Of a stretch of 64,000 nucleotides of DNA, positions 1 through 8,823 are shown piece by piece (position 1 is the stretch's first letter; every line of letters starts with the position of its first letter). The DNA comes from a virus. A program made the position numbers and the translations under genes. The notes under the pieces are model-generated. The model saw only the letters and a list, made by a program, of their open reading frames with translations, was not told the origin of the DNA and searched no databases. The stretch covers positions 19,117 to 83,116 of IMG/VR virus record IMGVR_UViG_3300024496_000030. One strand, given 5' to 3'.

Positions 1-555
1 AGGGGATACGGGATAACCAGCCTGGTTAACAAGTTGCGTGCCACGACGGCTGGCCTCAATCTCAGAAAGAATGCGACCACTGTTATTGAGATAGTTCATC
101 CCTAAAGCAAGGGATGCAGCACGACGCGCAGAAGGAATAGCAGCACTAACACCAATCGTGGCTAACCCTATCACATTAGGATTGACGCCACCATAGGTAT
201 GACGTTGGATCCATTGGAGTGGGCCACCACCTGCTTCAATGGACTGGTGGCCAAGCTCATGGCCAAGGGTAAACTTACTTGCTTTATCAACGTTCAAAGA
301 AATTGCATTCTCACCTAGCTTTGAATAGCTGGCGCCAGATGGCTGAACGTTTGCAGTAATGGTTGGATTTAATCCTGTTTGTTGAGTATATTGACCAACA
401 ATTTGATTAAGGGCTGGCTGCTCAAAAGCAGATCCAGTCTCCTGCATTCCACGTTGTTGATATTGTTTAATGGCACCACGTTGTAAAGCACGTGCACCAG
501 CCATGCCAGCTAGTGCAACGCCACTTTGCAATGCTGTTTTAGCAGCTTGATTCAC
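1..555 (-). CDS. Zinc metallopeptidase, partial (C-terminus cut by window edge)
   Basis: The reading frame is open from a GTG at 555 to the left edge, giving 185 visible codons. It holds an HELGH zinc motif at residues 99-103 and a downstream EIEASRRG at about 165-172. This spacing resembles the HExxH plus E-x-E-A-S-R-R arrangement of M48/YugP-like (Zn_peptidase_2) enzymes, so the role is probably proteolytic, perhaps in virion maturation. The GTG overlaps the upstream stop (GTGA), which implies translational coupling. The N-terminus is Ala/Gln-rich. Family is fairly clear; substrate is unknown. Confidence 0.7.
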   Translation of the reverse strand, partial: MNQAAKTALQSGVALAGMAGARALQRGAIKQYQQRGMQETGSAFEQPALNQIVGQYTQQTGLNPTITANVQPSGASYSKLGENAISLNVDKASKFTLGHELGHQSIEAGGGPLQWIQRHTYGGVNPNVIGLATIGVSAAIPSARRAASLALGMNYLNNSGRILSEIEASRRGTQLVNQAGYPVSP

Positions 556-755
556 TCGGGATCAAAGTATGGTTCAACATCTTGGTAACCGGCAGAACGG
601 TTCCAATAGTTGTAGCTATTAGGAGGCAGAGGACCAATCCGTTCATACGGGTTGTAGTCCATTGGTTGCAGTGTTGCCATTTCAGAGCGGATCTCTGGGA
701 TCAATTGCTCTGTATAAGCTTTTAATTGTTGCTTTGCTTTATCAGCTTTAGACAT
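552..755 (-). CDS. Small protein of unknown function in late operon
   Basis: A 67-aa protein, Pro/Tyr/Asn-rich in its second half, not recognised. Its ATG shares one base with the stop of the gene upstream, and its stop overlaps the GTG of the metallopeptidase, so it is locked into the late minus-strand operon. A small virion or assembly protein is plausible from position only. Confidence 0.6.
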   Translation of the reverse strand: MSKADKAKQQLKAYTEQLIPEIRSEMATLQPMDYNPYERIGPLPPNSYNYWNRSAGYQDVEPYFDPE

Positions 756-1312
756 CAGGATTCAGCCTCAGGTCCGTTGTTGTACATGGCCTCTGGCCCC
801 ATTGCAGCACGCAGTAAACGCTGACGCTCTTGCGCAGTCTTCATGTCATAGGACATGCGCATCTGTTGCATACCCAGTGGAGAACCGGGTTGGTTTAAAG
901 CGATATAGCTTGTTTGTAAATCAGAAGGCATTACGTTACCGCCCATGCGTCCTGCTTCGGGTGGAACGCGGTTACGGGGATCAGTGATGTGATACCCCAT
1001 CAAGGCATTCATGCCAGCATTAGCACCCATGCCACCAACAAAGGCACCAGTCATTGCAGCGCCAGCAGCGGCAAGACCGACATCACGTTTTTTGATAGCA
1101 CCTTTCATTCCAACAGAACTACCAAATTGTTGAGCCTGGCTACCCATGGTCTGCAAGAATTGTCCTACTTTCTGACCAACACCACTGCTTGCAGATTCTG
1201 CTGCTTTCATTCCTGCTTGTGCAACTTGTGCACCCTTTTGTTCAATGCCACGTGCAATGCCGCCTCCTAAATAAGCAGCTGCAGTACGTGCAGATTCTGG
1301 AAGCATTGCCAT
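755..1312 (-). CDS. Ala/Gly-rich putative virion protein
   Basis: A 185-aa protein with a helical Ala/Gln-rich N-terminal half, a Gly/Ala hydrophobic segment near residues 78-106, and a Met-rich C-terminus. No family is recognised. It is the first gene after an intrinsic terminator, so it may have its own promoter in the 1313-1377 gap. Low-complexity composition matches the other late minus-strand proteins, which suggests a virion component. Confidence 0.6.
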   Translation of the reverse strand: MAMLPESARTAAAYLGGGIARGIEQKGAQVAQAGMKAAESASSGVGQKVGQFLQTMGSQAQQFGSSVGMKGAIKKRDVGLAAAGAAMTGAFVGGMGANAGMNALMGYHITDPRNRVPPEAGRMGGNVMPSDLQTSYIALNQPGSPLGMQQMRMSYDMKTAQERQRLLRAAMGPEAMYNNGPEAES

Positions 1313-1327
1313 ATCTTTAAAATAAAA

Positions 1328-1351
1328 AAGGGGCAGTAATCACTACCCCTT
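1328..1351 (-). terminator. Intrinsic terminator after the scaffold-like gene
   Basis: On the minus strand AAGGGGTAGT pairs with ACTGCCCCTT around a four-base GATT loop, followed by TTTTTATTTT. The T-run lies on the minus-strand side, which fits termination of the portal/scaffold transcript just after the stop at 1378. Confidence 0.75.
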
Positions 1352-1377
1352 ATTCTAAACTCAATTGTTTTTAAAGA

Positions 1378-2352
1378 TCAGTCCATCACCAGGAGTTTCT
1401 GGCGGAACACACCGGGATTGCGCTGAGCCTGCGACAGATAACGCCAAGCATTTGCAGGGTCACGTTCAGCCACGTTGCCAAAGTTATCCCAGAAGTTTTG
1501 CGAATCCATGTCTAGCTGAGGACTGGGAGGAACTGGCATATTGGCCCGCTCCAGAGAGGGGTTGTAGTACTCCTGCTCAGGATAAGCTTGCTGCTCTTGA
1601 TAACCATAAGCAGGTTGCTCATCTTTAACGGGGTAGGGACCGTTCTCACCGAAGAACTCACAGGTGTAATCAGCCAGTACATCAGGATCAGTCAAGATCC
1701 GTTCGTAAGCTTGATGTTCCTGGGCCAGTTCTTCCAGCAGTTGAACAGCTTCTGTCAGTTGCTCATAACGAGCAATCAAAGCATCTTCAACGGTGCAGGC
1801 ATATTCATTGAGAACAGCAGGAGCATCGGCACCGAAGTGATCAATAACCTCAAGACTTTGAGGACTTACCCCGTTTGCGAGGAGCTGCTGCGTTGTTATT
1901 TCCTGCGATGTTTGGGAAGAGTTGGGCGAGTAACCCTGGCTGGACGGATAGATCGGGGCTGCCGAATTGTTGCTGTACCCCACGCTCTGTTGGGAACTGA
2001 AGCTGGCCGGGTCGATTCCTTGTGTCGGTGCGGACTGTTGACCCTGGAACGGGAATTGAACTGGTGAACTCAGGAGTGACACCACCCGGTTGAACGCTTC
2101 CTTGTACGGGTTCTCCGCTGTAGGTTGGGACGGCTGGTACGACTGGATAGGGGCGTAAGGTGCCGCCGAGATCTGCGCCTGCATCTGGGGCGCTGGTGCT
2201 TGGGCCGGCTGGTAAGGTGCCACCCACTGGCTGGTTGTTGCCACCGGAGCCTGCGCTGCCGTCTGTTGTGCTACCGGCGCCGCGTAGCTGCTCGGCGGGG
2301 TCGAATACTGTTGGGGTACCGATTGGATCGGCGCTGCGGTATCGGCCTGCAT
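1378..2352 (-). CDS. Putative scaffolding/assembly protein overlapping the portal gene out of frame
   Basis: A 324-aa protein. Residues 1-150 are Gln/Pro/Ser/Ala-rich and look disordered; residues 160-235 form an acidic helical region; the C-terminal 50 residues are polar and contain a WRYLSQAQRNPGVF segment. It starts inside the portal gene in another frame, with a good ribosome site (AAAGAGGT at 2358-2365, five bases before ATG). The overlap with the portal tail is 503 nt. The position after terminase and portal, plus disorder and helix content, suggests scaffold or head-assembly function. That is inference; a protease or minor head protein is possible. Confidence 0.65.
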   Translation of the reverse strand: MQADTAAPIQSVPQQYSTPPSSYAAPVAQQTAAQAPVATTSQWVAPYQPAQAPAPQMQAQISAAPYAPIQSYQPSQPTAENPYKEAFNRVVSLLSSPVQFPFQGQQSAPTQGIDPASFSSQQSVGYSNNSAAPIYPSSQGYSPNSSQTSQEITTQQLLANGVSPQSLEVIDHFGADAPAVLNEYACTVEDALIARYEQLTEAVQLLEELAQEHQAYERILTDPDVLADYTCEFFGENGPYPVKDEQPAYGYQEQQAYPEQEYYNPSLERANMPVPPSPQLDMDSQNFWDNFGNVAERDPANAWRYLSQAQRNPGVFRQKLLVMD

Positions 2353-4084
2353 AAGTTACCTCTTTCTGGAGACTTTCGAGTGTTCTGTAAAGGAATGGCG
2401 TCAGATCAAGACGCGGATCAGCTGCCAGAGGGAGATCTGGGCGCTGGGGGTGAGGAGTGCGCATCTCTTGATTAATGAGATCAAGGAACGATGCATACGC
2501 TCGTTGCACTTGGCCAACCATCCGGAAGGGATAACCAGAGAGCATTTCTGCTACCTCGTCATCCGTCTTGGACGGGAACAAGTACTTAAGTGCCTCAATA
2601 CTATCAACACCCAATTCTTGTAAGTTACGGGTAAAGATAGATTGATTAACTTTGTCCTGTGGCGTGTCTTCATAAACAGGACCCATCCAGCGCCAAAGCA
2701 CTGTGCGGTCGCCGTCAGGGGCAAGACCAATGACACCATTAGGAATTTCTTTGGTTTCAAAAGCTTTATCGAGAGCTTTCTCTAAACCCTTCTCATACTT
2801 TTCTTTTGCTTTTTGATGTTTCTCTAATGCTGCTTCATCTGCATTCTCAGGCAATATCGGATATGTTAACCCAGATGCAACTGCTAATGATTTACGGAAG
2901 AGCTGTTCTTCCTGATAGATCATCAACTCAAAGCAACGGCAGATGCCATAGGTATAGAGCTGCAGACACTTTTTCTTTGCTGTGGCGCTAACACGTCCGT
3001 AAGCTGATTTGATTTCAGTTGCGGTGACGTTAGTAATCGACAGGTCATCAATACCACCAAGCGCCAGGCGAATCTCAGAACGCAACTGATCCACATAGCG
3101 GGACTGGTCTGTACTGATGGCGTTAGGTGTAATGAAACCAACGCGATCAGTCGGCTCCAGGTTGGCAATCACCCGTGGCACACGTAGGCCGCCACCAGGA
3201 AGTCCGATGTAGCCAGCTTGCTTGCGCTCTGTTGGATCCTGTTTAAAGGTGGAGCTAGAGAGGGAGAACTCAGATTGGAAACCAGATTGGCTTGCAATGC
3301 TGGGGCGTTGTACTGCACCTTCCTGTGACGACTCAACAATGTCGTGCTTTGGACGGGAGGACAGCAGTGTGGGGTTACCAAAGAACGACAGGTTTGCCCT
3401 GATGTTCTTGACCATCTCATCGTGAGCAATGATCTGGTTAGCTAACCATTCAAACTCACCGCTGCCATCAGTACCAAAAGCGTCAGGGTTATTGAGAACT
3501 TCTACGCATGGAATAAAGCCCAGCGTGTTCTCAAGTACTTTGTTATCGTTGAAATTAAGTGTCGTCTCCAGGGAATCAAACGACAGTTCTTGTTCACTGT
3601 GGAGTTCGTGAATCTCACTTGGCGTGATACGGAGCCGCACATAACGCTTATCAGTAACCAGGCCTACGCCACCAAATCCACGACTGGATTTAACCTTATA
3701 TGCATAGATGATGATGACTTCTTCTAGATCACCATCTGGAGAGTAATAAGTACGGTAAGCATCTTTATCAAACCAATACAAACGATAGGTTTTCTTTGTT
3801 GGCCTGATGTAAAACAGTCCTTTACCGTAAGATAAAAACCGATCCCAAATAGAATCTAAGCGTGCATCTAAACGATTGAACTTGATAACTTGTTGGATAA
3901 AATCAAAACGTTGCGTTCCAAAGTTATCTTGATTGGGATAAAACTCGACGCCCTGCCGAATCCCAAACATTTTCATTTGGGAGAGGTGGGCATTGATGAG
4001 CATCGTGTCTGCCGTGCCCGTGGACTCACGGTTCACAACAGCTTTGAGCATTCCTTCTAAAACGGATTGGCTCTGGGTGCTCAT
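1850..4084 (-). CDS. Portal-like protein
   Basis: A 744-aa protein downstream of the large terminase, the usual place for the portal. The first 560 residues are globular, with many aromatic and charged residues; the last 150 are Gly/Pro/Ser/Gln-rich and overlap the scaffold-like gene in another frame. Length is typical of portal proteins plus a disordered tail. No Shine-Dalgarno is visible before the ATG. The portal would form the dodecameric DNA channel at the head vertex. The assignment rests on context and general appearance, not on a signature motif. Confidence 0.6.
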   Translation of the reverse strand: MSTQSQSVLEGMLKAVVNRESTGTADTMLINAHLSQMKMFGIRQGVEFYPNQDNFGTQRFDFIQQVIKFNRLDARLDSIWDRFLSYGKGLFYIRPTKKTYRLYWFDKDAYRTYYSPDGDLEEVIIIYAYKVKSSRGFGGVGLVTDKRYVRLRITPSEIHELHSEQELSFDSLETTLNFNDNKVLENTLGFIPCVEVLNNPDAFGTDGSGEFEWLANQIIAHDEMVKNIRANLSFFGNPTLLSSRPKHDIVESSQEGAVQRPSIASQSGFQSEFSLSSSTFKQDPTERKQAGYIGLPGGGLRVPRVIANLEPTDRVGFITPNAISTDQSRYVDQLRSEIRLALGGIDDLSITNVTATEIKSAYGRVSATAKKKCLQLYTYGICRCFELMIYQEEQLFRKSLAVASGLTYPILPENADEAALEKHQKAKEKYEKGLEKALDKAFETKEIPNGVIGLAPDGDRTVLWRWMGPVYEDTPQDKVNQSIFTRNLQELGVDSIEALKYLFPSKTDDEVAEMLSGYPFRMVGQVQRAYASFLDLINQEMRTPHPQRPDLPLAADPRLDLTPFLYRTLESLQKEVTYAGRYRSADPIGTPTVFDPAEQLRGAGSTTDGSAGSGGNNQPVGGTLPAGPSTSAPDAGADLGGTLRPYPVVPAVPTYSGEPVQGSVQPGGVTPEFTSSIPVPGSTVRTDTRNRPGQLQFPTERGVQQQFGSPDLSVQPGLLAQLFPNIAGNNNAAAPRKRGKSSKS

Positions 4085-4100
4085 AGTGGGAAAAAATTAA

Positions 4101-4286
4101 TTAGTTGTCTTCGATCTCGTAACCAGTTTGCAGGCGCCGTAAGGTAATTACGTCATCCTCTACCTCAATATCAAACTCAGTTCCTGGTTGGAGCGCCATG
4201 TCGTGACACAGCTCATCAGGTAAAGGAATGATAGCTGAACCGTAAGCATCTTGCTCAAGTTCAACAACAAAGTAACCGGTGCTCAT
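4101..4286 (-). CDS. AbrB/MazE-like small protein
   Basis: A 61-aa acidic protein. Its centre (IPLPDELCHDMALQPGTEF, then IEVEDDVITLRRL) follows the SpoVT-AbrB/MazE swapped-hairpin pattern: a beta strand, P-x-E-L, a Leu-x-PG turn, and strands ending in an L-R-R. Such proteins bind DNA, often as antitoxins. No toxin gene is adjacent; it sits between terminase and portal. It could regulate the late operon or neutralise a host toxin. Confidence 0.55.
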   Translation of the reverse strand: MSTGYFVVELEQDAYGSAIIPLPDELCHDMALQPGTEFDIEVEDDVITLRRLQTGYEIEDN

Positions 4287-4326
4287 TTGGACGTAGTATC
4301 AGTCTAATTCCGACAATACTCTAACC

Positions 4327-5850
4327 TTAATATTCCAACTCCAACTTGCCCCGTGTCATCAGGCCATTGCAGAGCCAGACCATGGCATCCACACAATCGT
4401 CGTGAGAGCTAACGCCAAAGTTAATGATCTCATCATGGAGCGCTTGGAACTTGCGATACTTGTTGAAGAAGATCTTGCGCTGCTCAAACAGACCCATGAT
4501 GCCCCGGAAGCGTGCCAGTTTGTCGCCACGGAATCCTTTGACTGGATGCCAGATCATGTTGTAGAGACCGTGCTCACCTAAACAGATGCGCTTGAAGTCC
4601 GCCTCCAGAGATGCTTGGTAGGCCACCGCTTCTGACCAAATATCCACGTTGGATCCAGTGGGGAAATATTTGTCACCATCTTTATAAACAATTCCCCATT
4701 CATACATCATTTCCATCATGGCTTCTAGCTTCTCCAGGTTGCCCATCAACCGGAGGCGCTTGGTATCAATGATGTAGATCTTGTCCCCAACCCTACCCCC
4801 TAGTACAAACACACTATAGTCATTACGTTCACGGACACCAGCTGATAGGTCAACACCAACGCCCAACGTGTCGAACTCAGTTGGGATCTTGCTCTTGATT
4901 AGCAGCTCAGGAGAAACCGACAGCTCACTGGTTTGGATAATCTGGTTTTGATACTGGAAACTAAAACTGATGGGAGCCTGGCGCTTACGATCTTGCAAGT
5001 ATTCCAGTGACCACATCTCAGGCCAGTAGGATTTATCGTCACCATTCTCATCAACTGTAATGGCAGATTGAACAATCTGCACCCAATCATTGGCTGGCGT
5101 AAAGGTTGTGTTGTGAATGTCGTCATGGCGGAATCGGGTGCCAAGACAGATAGCCCGAGCACCTTCAAACATGGTCGGAACAATAACTGAGTTCCAGTTA
5201 TCTTCCATGGCTGCACGAATATCTTTGTTCTTAATATCGTCTGCACTCTTGATAGCGTCATCAATAATACAAAGGTGCGAACGTTTTGAGGTCACAGCAC
5301 CTTTCAAACCTGCACAACAAACAGTAAATTCTTCTTCACCAGTTGATCTAATCCCTGCAAACTTCCAATCAATACTCCAATATTCGTTAGAGTTGATCCC
5401 TTTGGCAATCTTAACCATTGGGAAGATTTCTTTATAGTGCTTATTCTCTTCAATGATTCGTTTAATGGCTGCACTCTTAGGACGTGCAACATCAACTGTG
5501 TAAGAAATATAGAGAATCTTTAGCGGTTTCTTGTGCAGTGCATGGATACCAATCGACCACGCTGTAAACAAACCAAGCACCGTGGATTTTGCTGAACCCC
5601 GTGGCGCCAGGATGTCTACATTGGGGCCAGCAATACCAATCAAACATTCAGAGTTGTTGCCTGTGCAAAGGTGCTCATGCCATAGGCGCATGTGCGTTGC
5701 AGGTGGTTTCTCACCTACAACATCACAGAAGTAAGAAAAATCAACCCGTGCTCTTTCAATATCAATATCGCTGGTCTTCTTAACAACCTGTTGCTTTGCA
5801 CCGGCACGGGCAGTCCGCCTGTAAACAGCGTAAAGGGATGTGTTTGCCAT
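4327..5850 (-). CDS. terL: Terminase large subunit (packaging ATPase/nuclease)
   Basis: A 507-aa protein. A Walker A-type loop PRGSAKST lies at residues 83-90 and a Walker B LCIIDD at 193-198. The C-terminal RNase H-like nuclease shows VGVDLSAGVRERNDYSVF around D334 and HDDCVDAMVW near the end. It cuts concatemers and drives DNA into the prohead through the portal. The small terminase lies directly upstream and the portal downstream, the canonical order. GGGAG is present upstream of the ATG. Confidence 0.9.
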   Translation of the reverse strand: MANTSLYAVYRRTARAGAKQQVVKKTSDIDIERARVDFSYFCDVVGEKPPATHMRLWHEHLCTGNNSECLIGIAGPNVDILAPRGSAKSTVLGLFTAWSIGIHALHKKPLKILYISYTVDVARPKSAAIKRIIEENKHYKEIFPMVKIAKGINSNEYWSIDWKFAGIRSTGEEEFTVCCAGLKGAVTSKRSHLCIIDDAIKSADDIKNKDIRAAMEDNWNSVIVPTMFEGARAICLGTRFRHDDIHNTTFTPANDWVQIVQSAITVDENGDDKSYWPEMWSLEYLQDRKRQAPISFSFQYQNQIIQTSELSVSPELLIKSKIPTEFDTLGVGVDLSAGVRERNDYSVFVLGGRVGDKIYIIDTKRLRLMGNLEKLEAMMEMMYEWGIVYKDGDKYFPTGSNVDIWSEAVAYQASLEADFKRICLGEHGLYNMIWHPVKGFRGDKLARFRGIMGLFEQRKIFFNKYRKFQALHDEIINFGVSSHDDCVDAMVWLCNGLMTRGKLELEY

Positions 5851-5873
5851 CCCCTTACCCTAACTCCCTACAC

Positions 5874-6359
5874 TCAGGATTCTTCCGCCAGGATTTTTGT
5901 CCACACAGCCATGACTGCATCCTGGAGTGGACCTTCAATGGGATCATCCTTAAAGATCAAAACAATCTCACGCAACGCCCGATCAGCACCAGCAAGGATC
6001 AAACCTTGCTTATCACCAACGTAGCGTTCATCTTGAATTTGCTTGATGGCACCACGCAGTTCTTTCTGGAGCATGGCGATACGAGCAGTGCCGTTATCTT
6101 GTTTCACCATGCCCAGATCAATGGCTTGACGTAGCTTCTCTACGTCTTCTCGCATACTGCCTACTTCAATCTCCAGGATCTGTTGGAGATTAGTTTTCTT
6201 AAAGGTGGACTGCTGCCACTGGTCACAATCAACGATGCTACCTGTATACCCAAGAAAACGGGCATACAGGTACATTTGGATCGGAGAACTGTGCTTTTTA
6301 CAGAATGTAAGGAACGCTTCTTTTTCGTTAGGAGTTAAAGTTTCTAGCCAATCAATCAT
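5874..6359 (-). CDS. Putative terminase small subunit
   Basis: A 161-aa protein with an N-terminal helical region (residues 1-60, plausible helix-turn-helix) and a central coiled coil (about 65-115). Its position immediately before terL is the main argument. The small subunit recognises the packaging site and stimulates the large subunit. The ATG overlaps the stop of the preceding gene (ATGA). No sequence signature is decisive. Confidence 0.5.
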   Translation of the reverse strand: MIDWLETLTPNEKEAFLTFCKKHSSPIQMYLYARFLGYTGSIVDCDQWQQSTFKKTNLQQILEIEVGSMREDVEKLRQAIDLGMVKQDNGTARIAMLQKELRGAIKQIQDERYVGDKQGLILAGADRALREIVLIFKDDPIEGPLQDAVMAVWTKILAEES

Positions 6360-7327
6360 GCACGGAATGCGCTGCGTGCTTGACTATAATCCTTCTCCTC
6401 TCTATAGCGACGATAGAGTTCCTGTTGCAGTTCGGTTTCCCGCTGTTCTTGAGCTTGCTTGCCAACAGTCAAACGTTCTTCTGCACCCGTTAATCCAATC
6501 TGACGTTCTTGACCGGCAAGCAATTCAGATTGTGTTTTACGTTGCTCTCCACCTGTTAAACCGATTTGACGCTCTGCACTTTCAGAAGCAAGACGTTGAG
6601 TTTCAATCTGACCACGCGTTGATTCGGTGGCAGCAAAACGTGTGGCGCCAGCAGATTGTTCAGAAGCATATTTAGTTGCTTCTGCTTGTGCTTGAGCACC
6701 TTGCAGGTTAAATTCACCCAAACGCTCGTTGGATTTGTTTTCGAGCATCTGCTCATCCAAGCGATATTGACCCTCTAGCTCATTAAAGGTTTCTGCTTGG
6801 GAAGAACCAAGCACATCCATAATGCTGCCAAAGACGCTTTCAATATCGCCAAGATCAACAAAAGTGCCTGCAGGTGTTTTTGTTATTTGGGTTTTACCAC
6901 CATCTTTGCCTTTTCCATCTTTACCTTTATCTTTACCTTTTAAACTAATCGTGCCACTTTGAATGCCTTGCTTTAGAAGATCTTTACCTTGGCTGCCAAA
7001 CTTTTGAATTAACTGATCTTTTTCTTTAGGACTAATTGTAGATCCAAGACCAGATAGGAAAGTCTGTGCTTTTTGAATTGAAGTTTTTTGAGTACCGCCA
7101 CCAGACTTTGGCGTGCCAGAACTGGACGCTTTAGGCACACCGCCTGCTGGTGTTGGTTTTGGGGCAGAGCTAGAAGGCCCTGTGCGCGGTGCCGTTGGGG
7201 TTGTTGCCCGCGCTGTTGATGCAGCAGGAGCGGGCGGGGGAGACGGACGTGGTGCTGACGGTGGAGATCCACCTCCACTCCGTGCACCGCTGCCACCTTT
7301 GGATCCGCCACCTCCTTTTGCTGCCAT
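6356..7327 (-). CDS. Low-complexity virion-type protein with internal repeats
   Basis: A 323-aa protein. The first 95 residues are Gly/Ser/Pro/Thr-rich and disordered. Residues 130-160 are Lys/Gly-rich. The C-terminal half is an Ala/Gln/Glu coiled coil with an imperfect repeat (ERQIGLTGGEQRKTQ and ERQIGLTGAEERLT). It ends in SAFRA. Not recognised. On the minus strand TATAAT near 7358 could be a -10 element for this gene. A virion interior protein is plausible. Confidence 0.6.
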   Translation of the reverse strand: MAAKGGGGSKGGSGARSGGGSPPSAPRPSPPPAPAASTARATTPTAPRTGPSSSAPKPTPAGGVPKASSSGTPKSGGGTQKTSIQKAQTFLSGLGSTISPKEKDQLIQKFGSQGKDLLKQGIQSGTISLKGKDKGKDGKGKDGGKTQITKTPAGTFVDLGDIESVFGSIMDVLGSSQAETFNELEGQYRLDEQMLENKSNERLGEFNLQGAQAQAEATKYASEQSAGATRFAATESTRGQIETQRLASESAERQIGLTGGEQRKTQSELLAGQERQIGLTGAEERLTVGKQAQEQRETELQQELYRRYREEKDYSQARSAFRA

Positions 7328-7370
7328 GAAAAATCCTGTTTAAACTGCTTTAACTATTATAGAGTTGTTA

Positions 7371-7952
7371 TCAACGACGATAACGGAAAGGCTCAACCGT
7401 TGCACGCTTGAGATCACCAAATGCACGACGCTTTTCAGCTTGTGCAGATGCTGCTAAACCAAGTTGTTGTTGCATCGACAGGTTGCGTGCAGCTTGAGCA
7501 GTAGGAGATAACTCCTTCGTTTCAAAAGCTTGCATCTGACGATTCAGCTCCTGGTTGCGCATGTACTCTGTGAAGGGGAGTGATGCAGCACCAAACGCTG
7601 TAGCAGCGCCAAGGTTTAAAACGTTTTGCTTAGCTTCTGACTCCAGGAGATCTTGTTGTAGTGCTCTGGATAATTCCTTATAAGCATCTACATTTAAACC
7701 AGTTGGAGACAAATCCTGTGCACCAGCAACAGAAGGTGGTTGCGCAAAATATTGAAAAGGTTTGGCAACATCGCCAATTGTCTTTTTATATTCTTCTAAA
7801 GCAAGATCAATCGTTTTGCCAGTATTAAAATCAATTCCTTTGTATTTACCAAAAGCAGCTTTTAATTTATCAAGATCAATTTTATTACTAGCCGTTGCTC
7901 CAAAATAATTTGGTGTCGTGGACTGATAAAAGCTGTTGAAATCTTGAGGCAT
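7371..7952 (-). CDS. Unknown late protein
   Basis: A 193-aa protein, Ala/Gln/Leu-rich and probably helical in its C-terminal half, ending in PFRYRR. A strong ribosome site (AGGAGGGG about eight bases before the ATG) supports the start. Not recognised; context suggests a virion protein. Confidence 0.6.
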   Translation of the reverse strand: MPQDFNSFYQSTTPNYFGATASNKIDLDKLKAAFGKYKGIDFNTGKTIDLALEEYKKTIGDVAKPFQYFAQPPSVAGAQDLSPTGLNVDAYKELSRALQQDLLESEAKQNVLNLGAATAFGAASLPFTEYMRNQELNRQMQAFETKELSPTAQAARNLSMQQQLGLAASAQAEKRRAFGDLKRATVEPFRYRR

Positions 7953-7967
7953 GATCAGCCCCTCCTA

Positions 7968-8774
7968 TCAGAAGTAACGGTACTGGGTAGCACCAGCTTG
8001 ACCAATGTTGCTCATGAAACCTTCTGCCATTCGCTGAGCGCCAAGCTGACCTTGCTGACGCATTGCAGCATCAGTAGCCAGAGCAGTCGCCAGTTGAGCA
8101 GCCTTAGCACCACGGATCAGATCAGCTTCTTTCGAACGCTGCTGATAAGCTTCTTGGTAAGGGGCATAACGCAGAGCATTCTGCAGACTTTGCATGTACT
8201 GCTGTTGTTCAAAACGCAGCTGACTTTGAATAGCACCAAGAGGATCAGCGTAACCAGCAGTACCTGGAGGGCCGAACTGACCGAGGTTAGAGGGGGTCAT
8301 CTGACCAGACTCATAACCAGGCACATCAGGAAGCTGGGGCATACCTGCACCCGTTGCTTGCTGAGTTAAGCCAACAGCTTTGGAGATTGGAGTAACAGCC
8401 TTACCTGCAAGACTTGCGCCGCCAGCAGCAAGGGCAGGAACAGCTAAGCCACCGCCAATCAGCGCAGCACCGCCAAGACCTTTAGCAAGGGCAGCTTTAC
8501 CAAGAGCTTGCTGGCCAATCGGGTTAAGGGTGCTGGCGCCACTACGAGCAAACAATTGAGACGCTTTATAAGCTTCTGGAGCAACTTTTGCTGCAAGGCC
8601 TGTACCAGCAAGCCGTGTACCAATAGCACCGGCCGCACCAGGAAGAATAGCACCTAAACCCGTACCAAGGAGGCCACCGCCAATCGTTTGACCAATATCA
8701 CCACCACTACGTTTGTAAGCTTCTGCTGCGCCTAGTCCGCCTCCGAATAAAGCACTAATCAATAACGGGTTCAT
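7968..8774 (-). CDS. Gly/Ala-rich putative virion protein with membrane-like segments
   Basis: A 268-aa protein. Residues 1-60 and 90-130 are Gly/Ala/Leu-rich and could cross a membrane; residues 165-260 are Gln/Ala helical; the C-terminus is QYRYF. AAGAGGA lies upstream of the ATG as a ribosome site. The mix of hydrophobic Gly-rich and helical regions resembles DNA-ejection or inner virion proteins, but no family is recognised. Confidence 0.6.
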   Translation of the reverse strand: MNPLLISALFGGGLGAAEAYKRSGGDIGQTIGGGLLGTGLGAILPGAAGAIGTRLAGTGLAAKVAPEAYKASQLFARSGASTLNPIGQQALGKAALAKGLGGAALIGGGLAVPALAAGGASLAGKAVTPISKAVGLTQQATGAGMPQLPDVPGYESGQMTPSNLGQFGPPGTAGYADPLGAIQSQLRFEQQQYMQSLQNALRYAPYQEAYQQRSKEADLIRGAKAAQLATALATDAAMRQQGQLGAQRMAEGFMSNIGQAGATQYRYF

Positions 8775-8823
8775 GAAATTAAATCCTCTTAATTGTTATT
8801 TTAGAAGAACTATGCTCAACATC

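Noticed and set aside
755-1270. Plus-strand frames opposite the Ala/Gly-rich late gene
   Set aside because: They are Cys/His/Ser-rich shadows of a minus-strand gene with natural composition and tight operon overlaps.
3169-3429. Extra frames inside the portal and terminase genes on both strands
   Set aside because: No ribosome site or coding-like composition; only the 324-aa frame at 1378-2352 has independent evidence.
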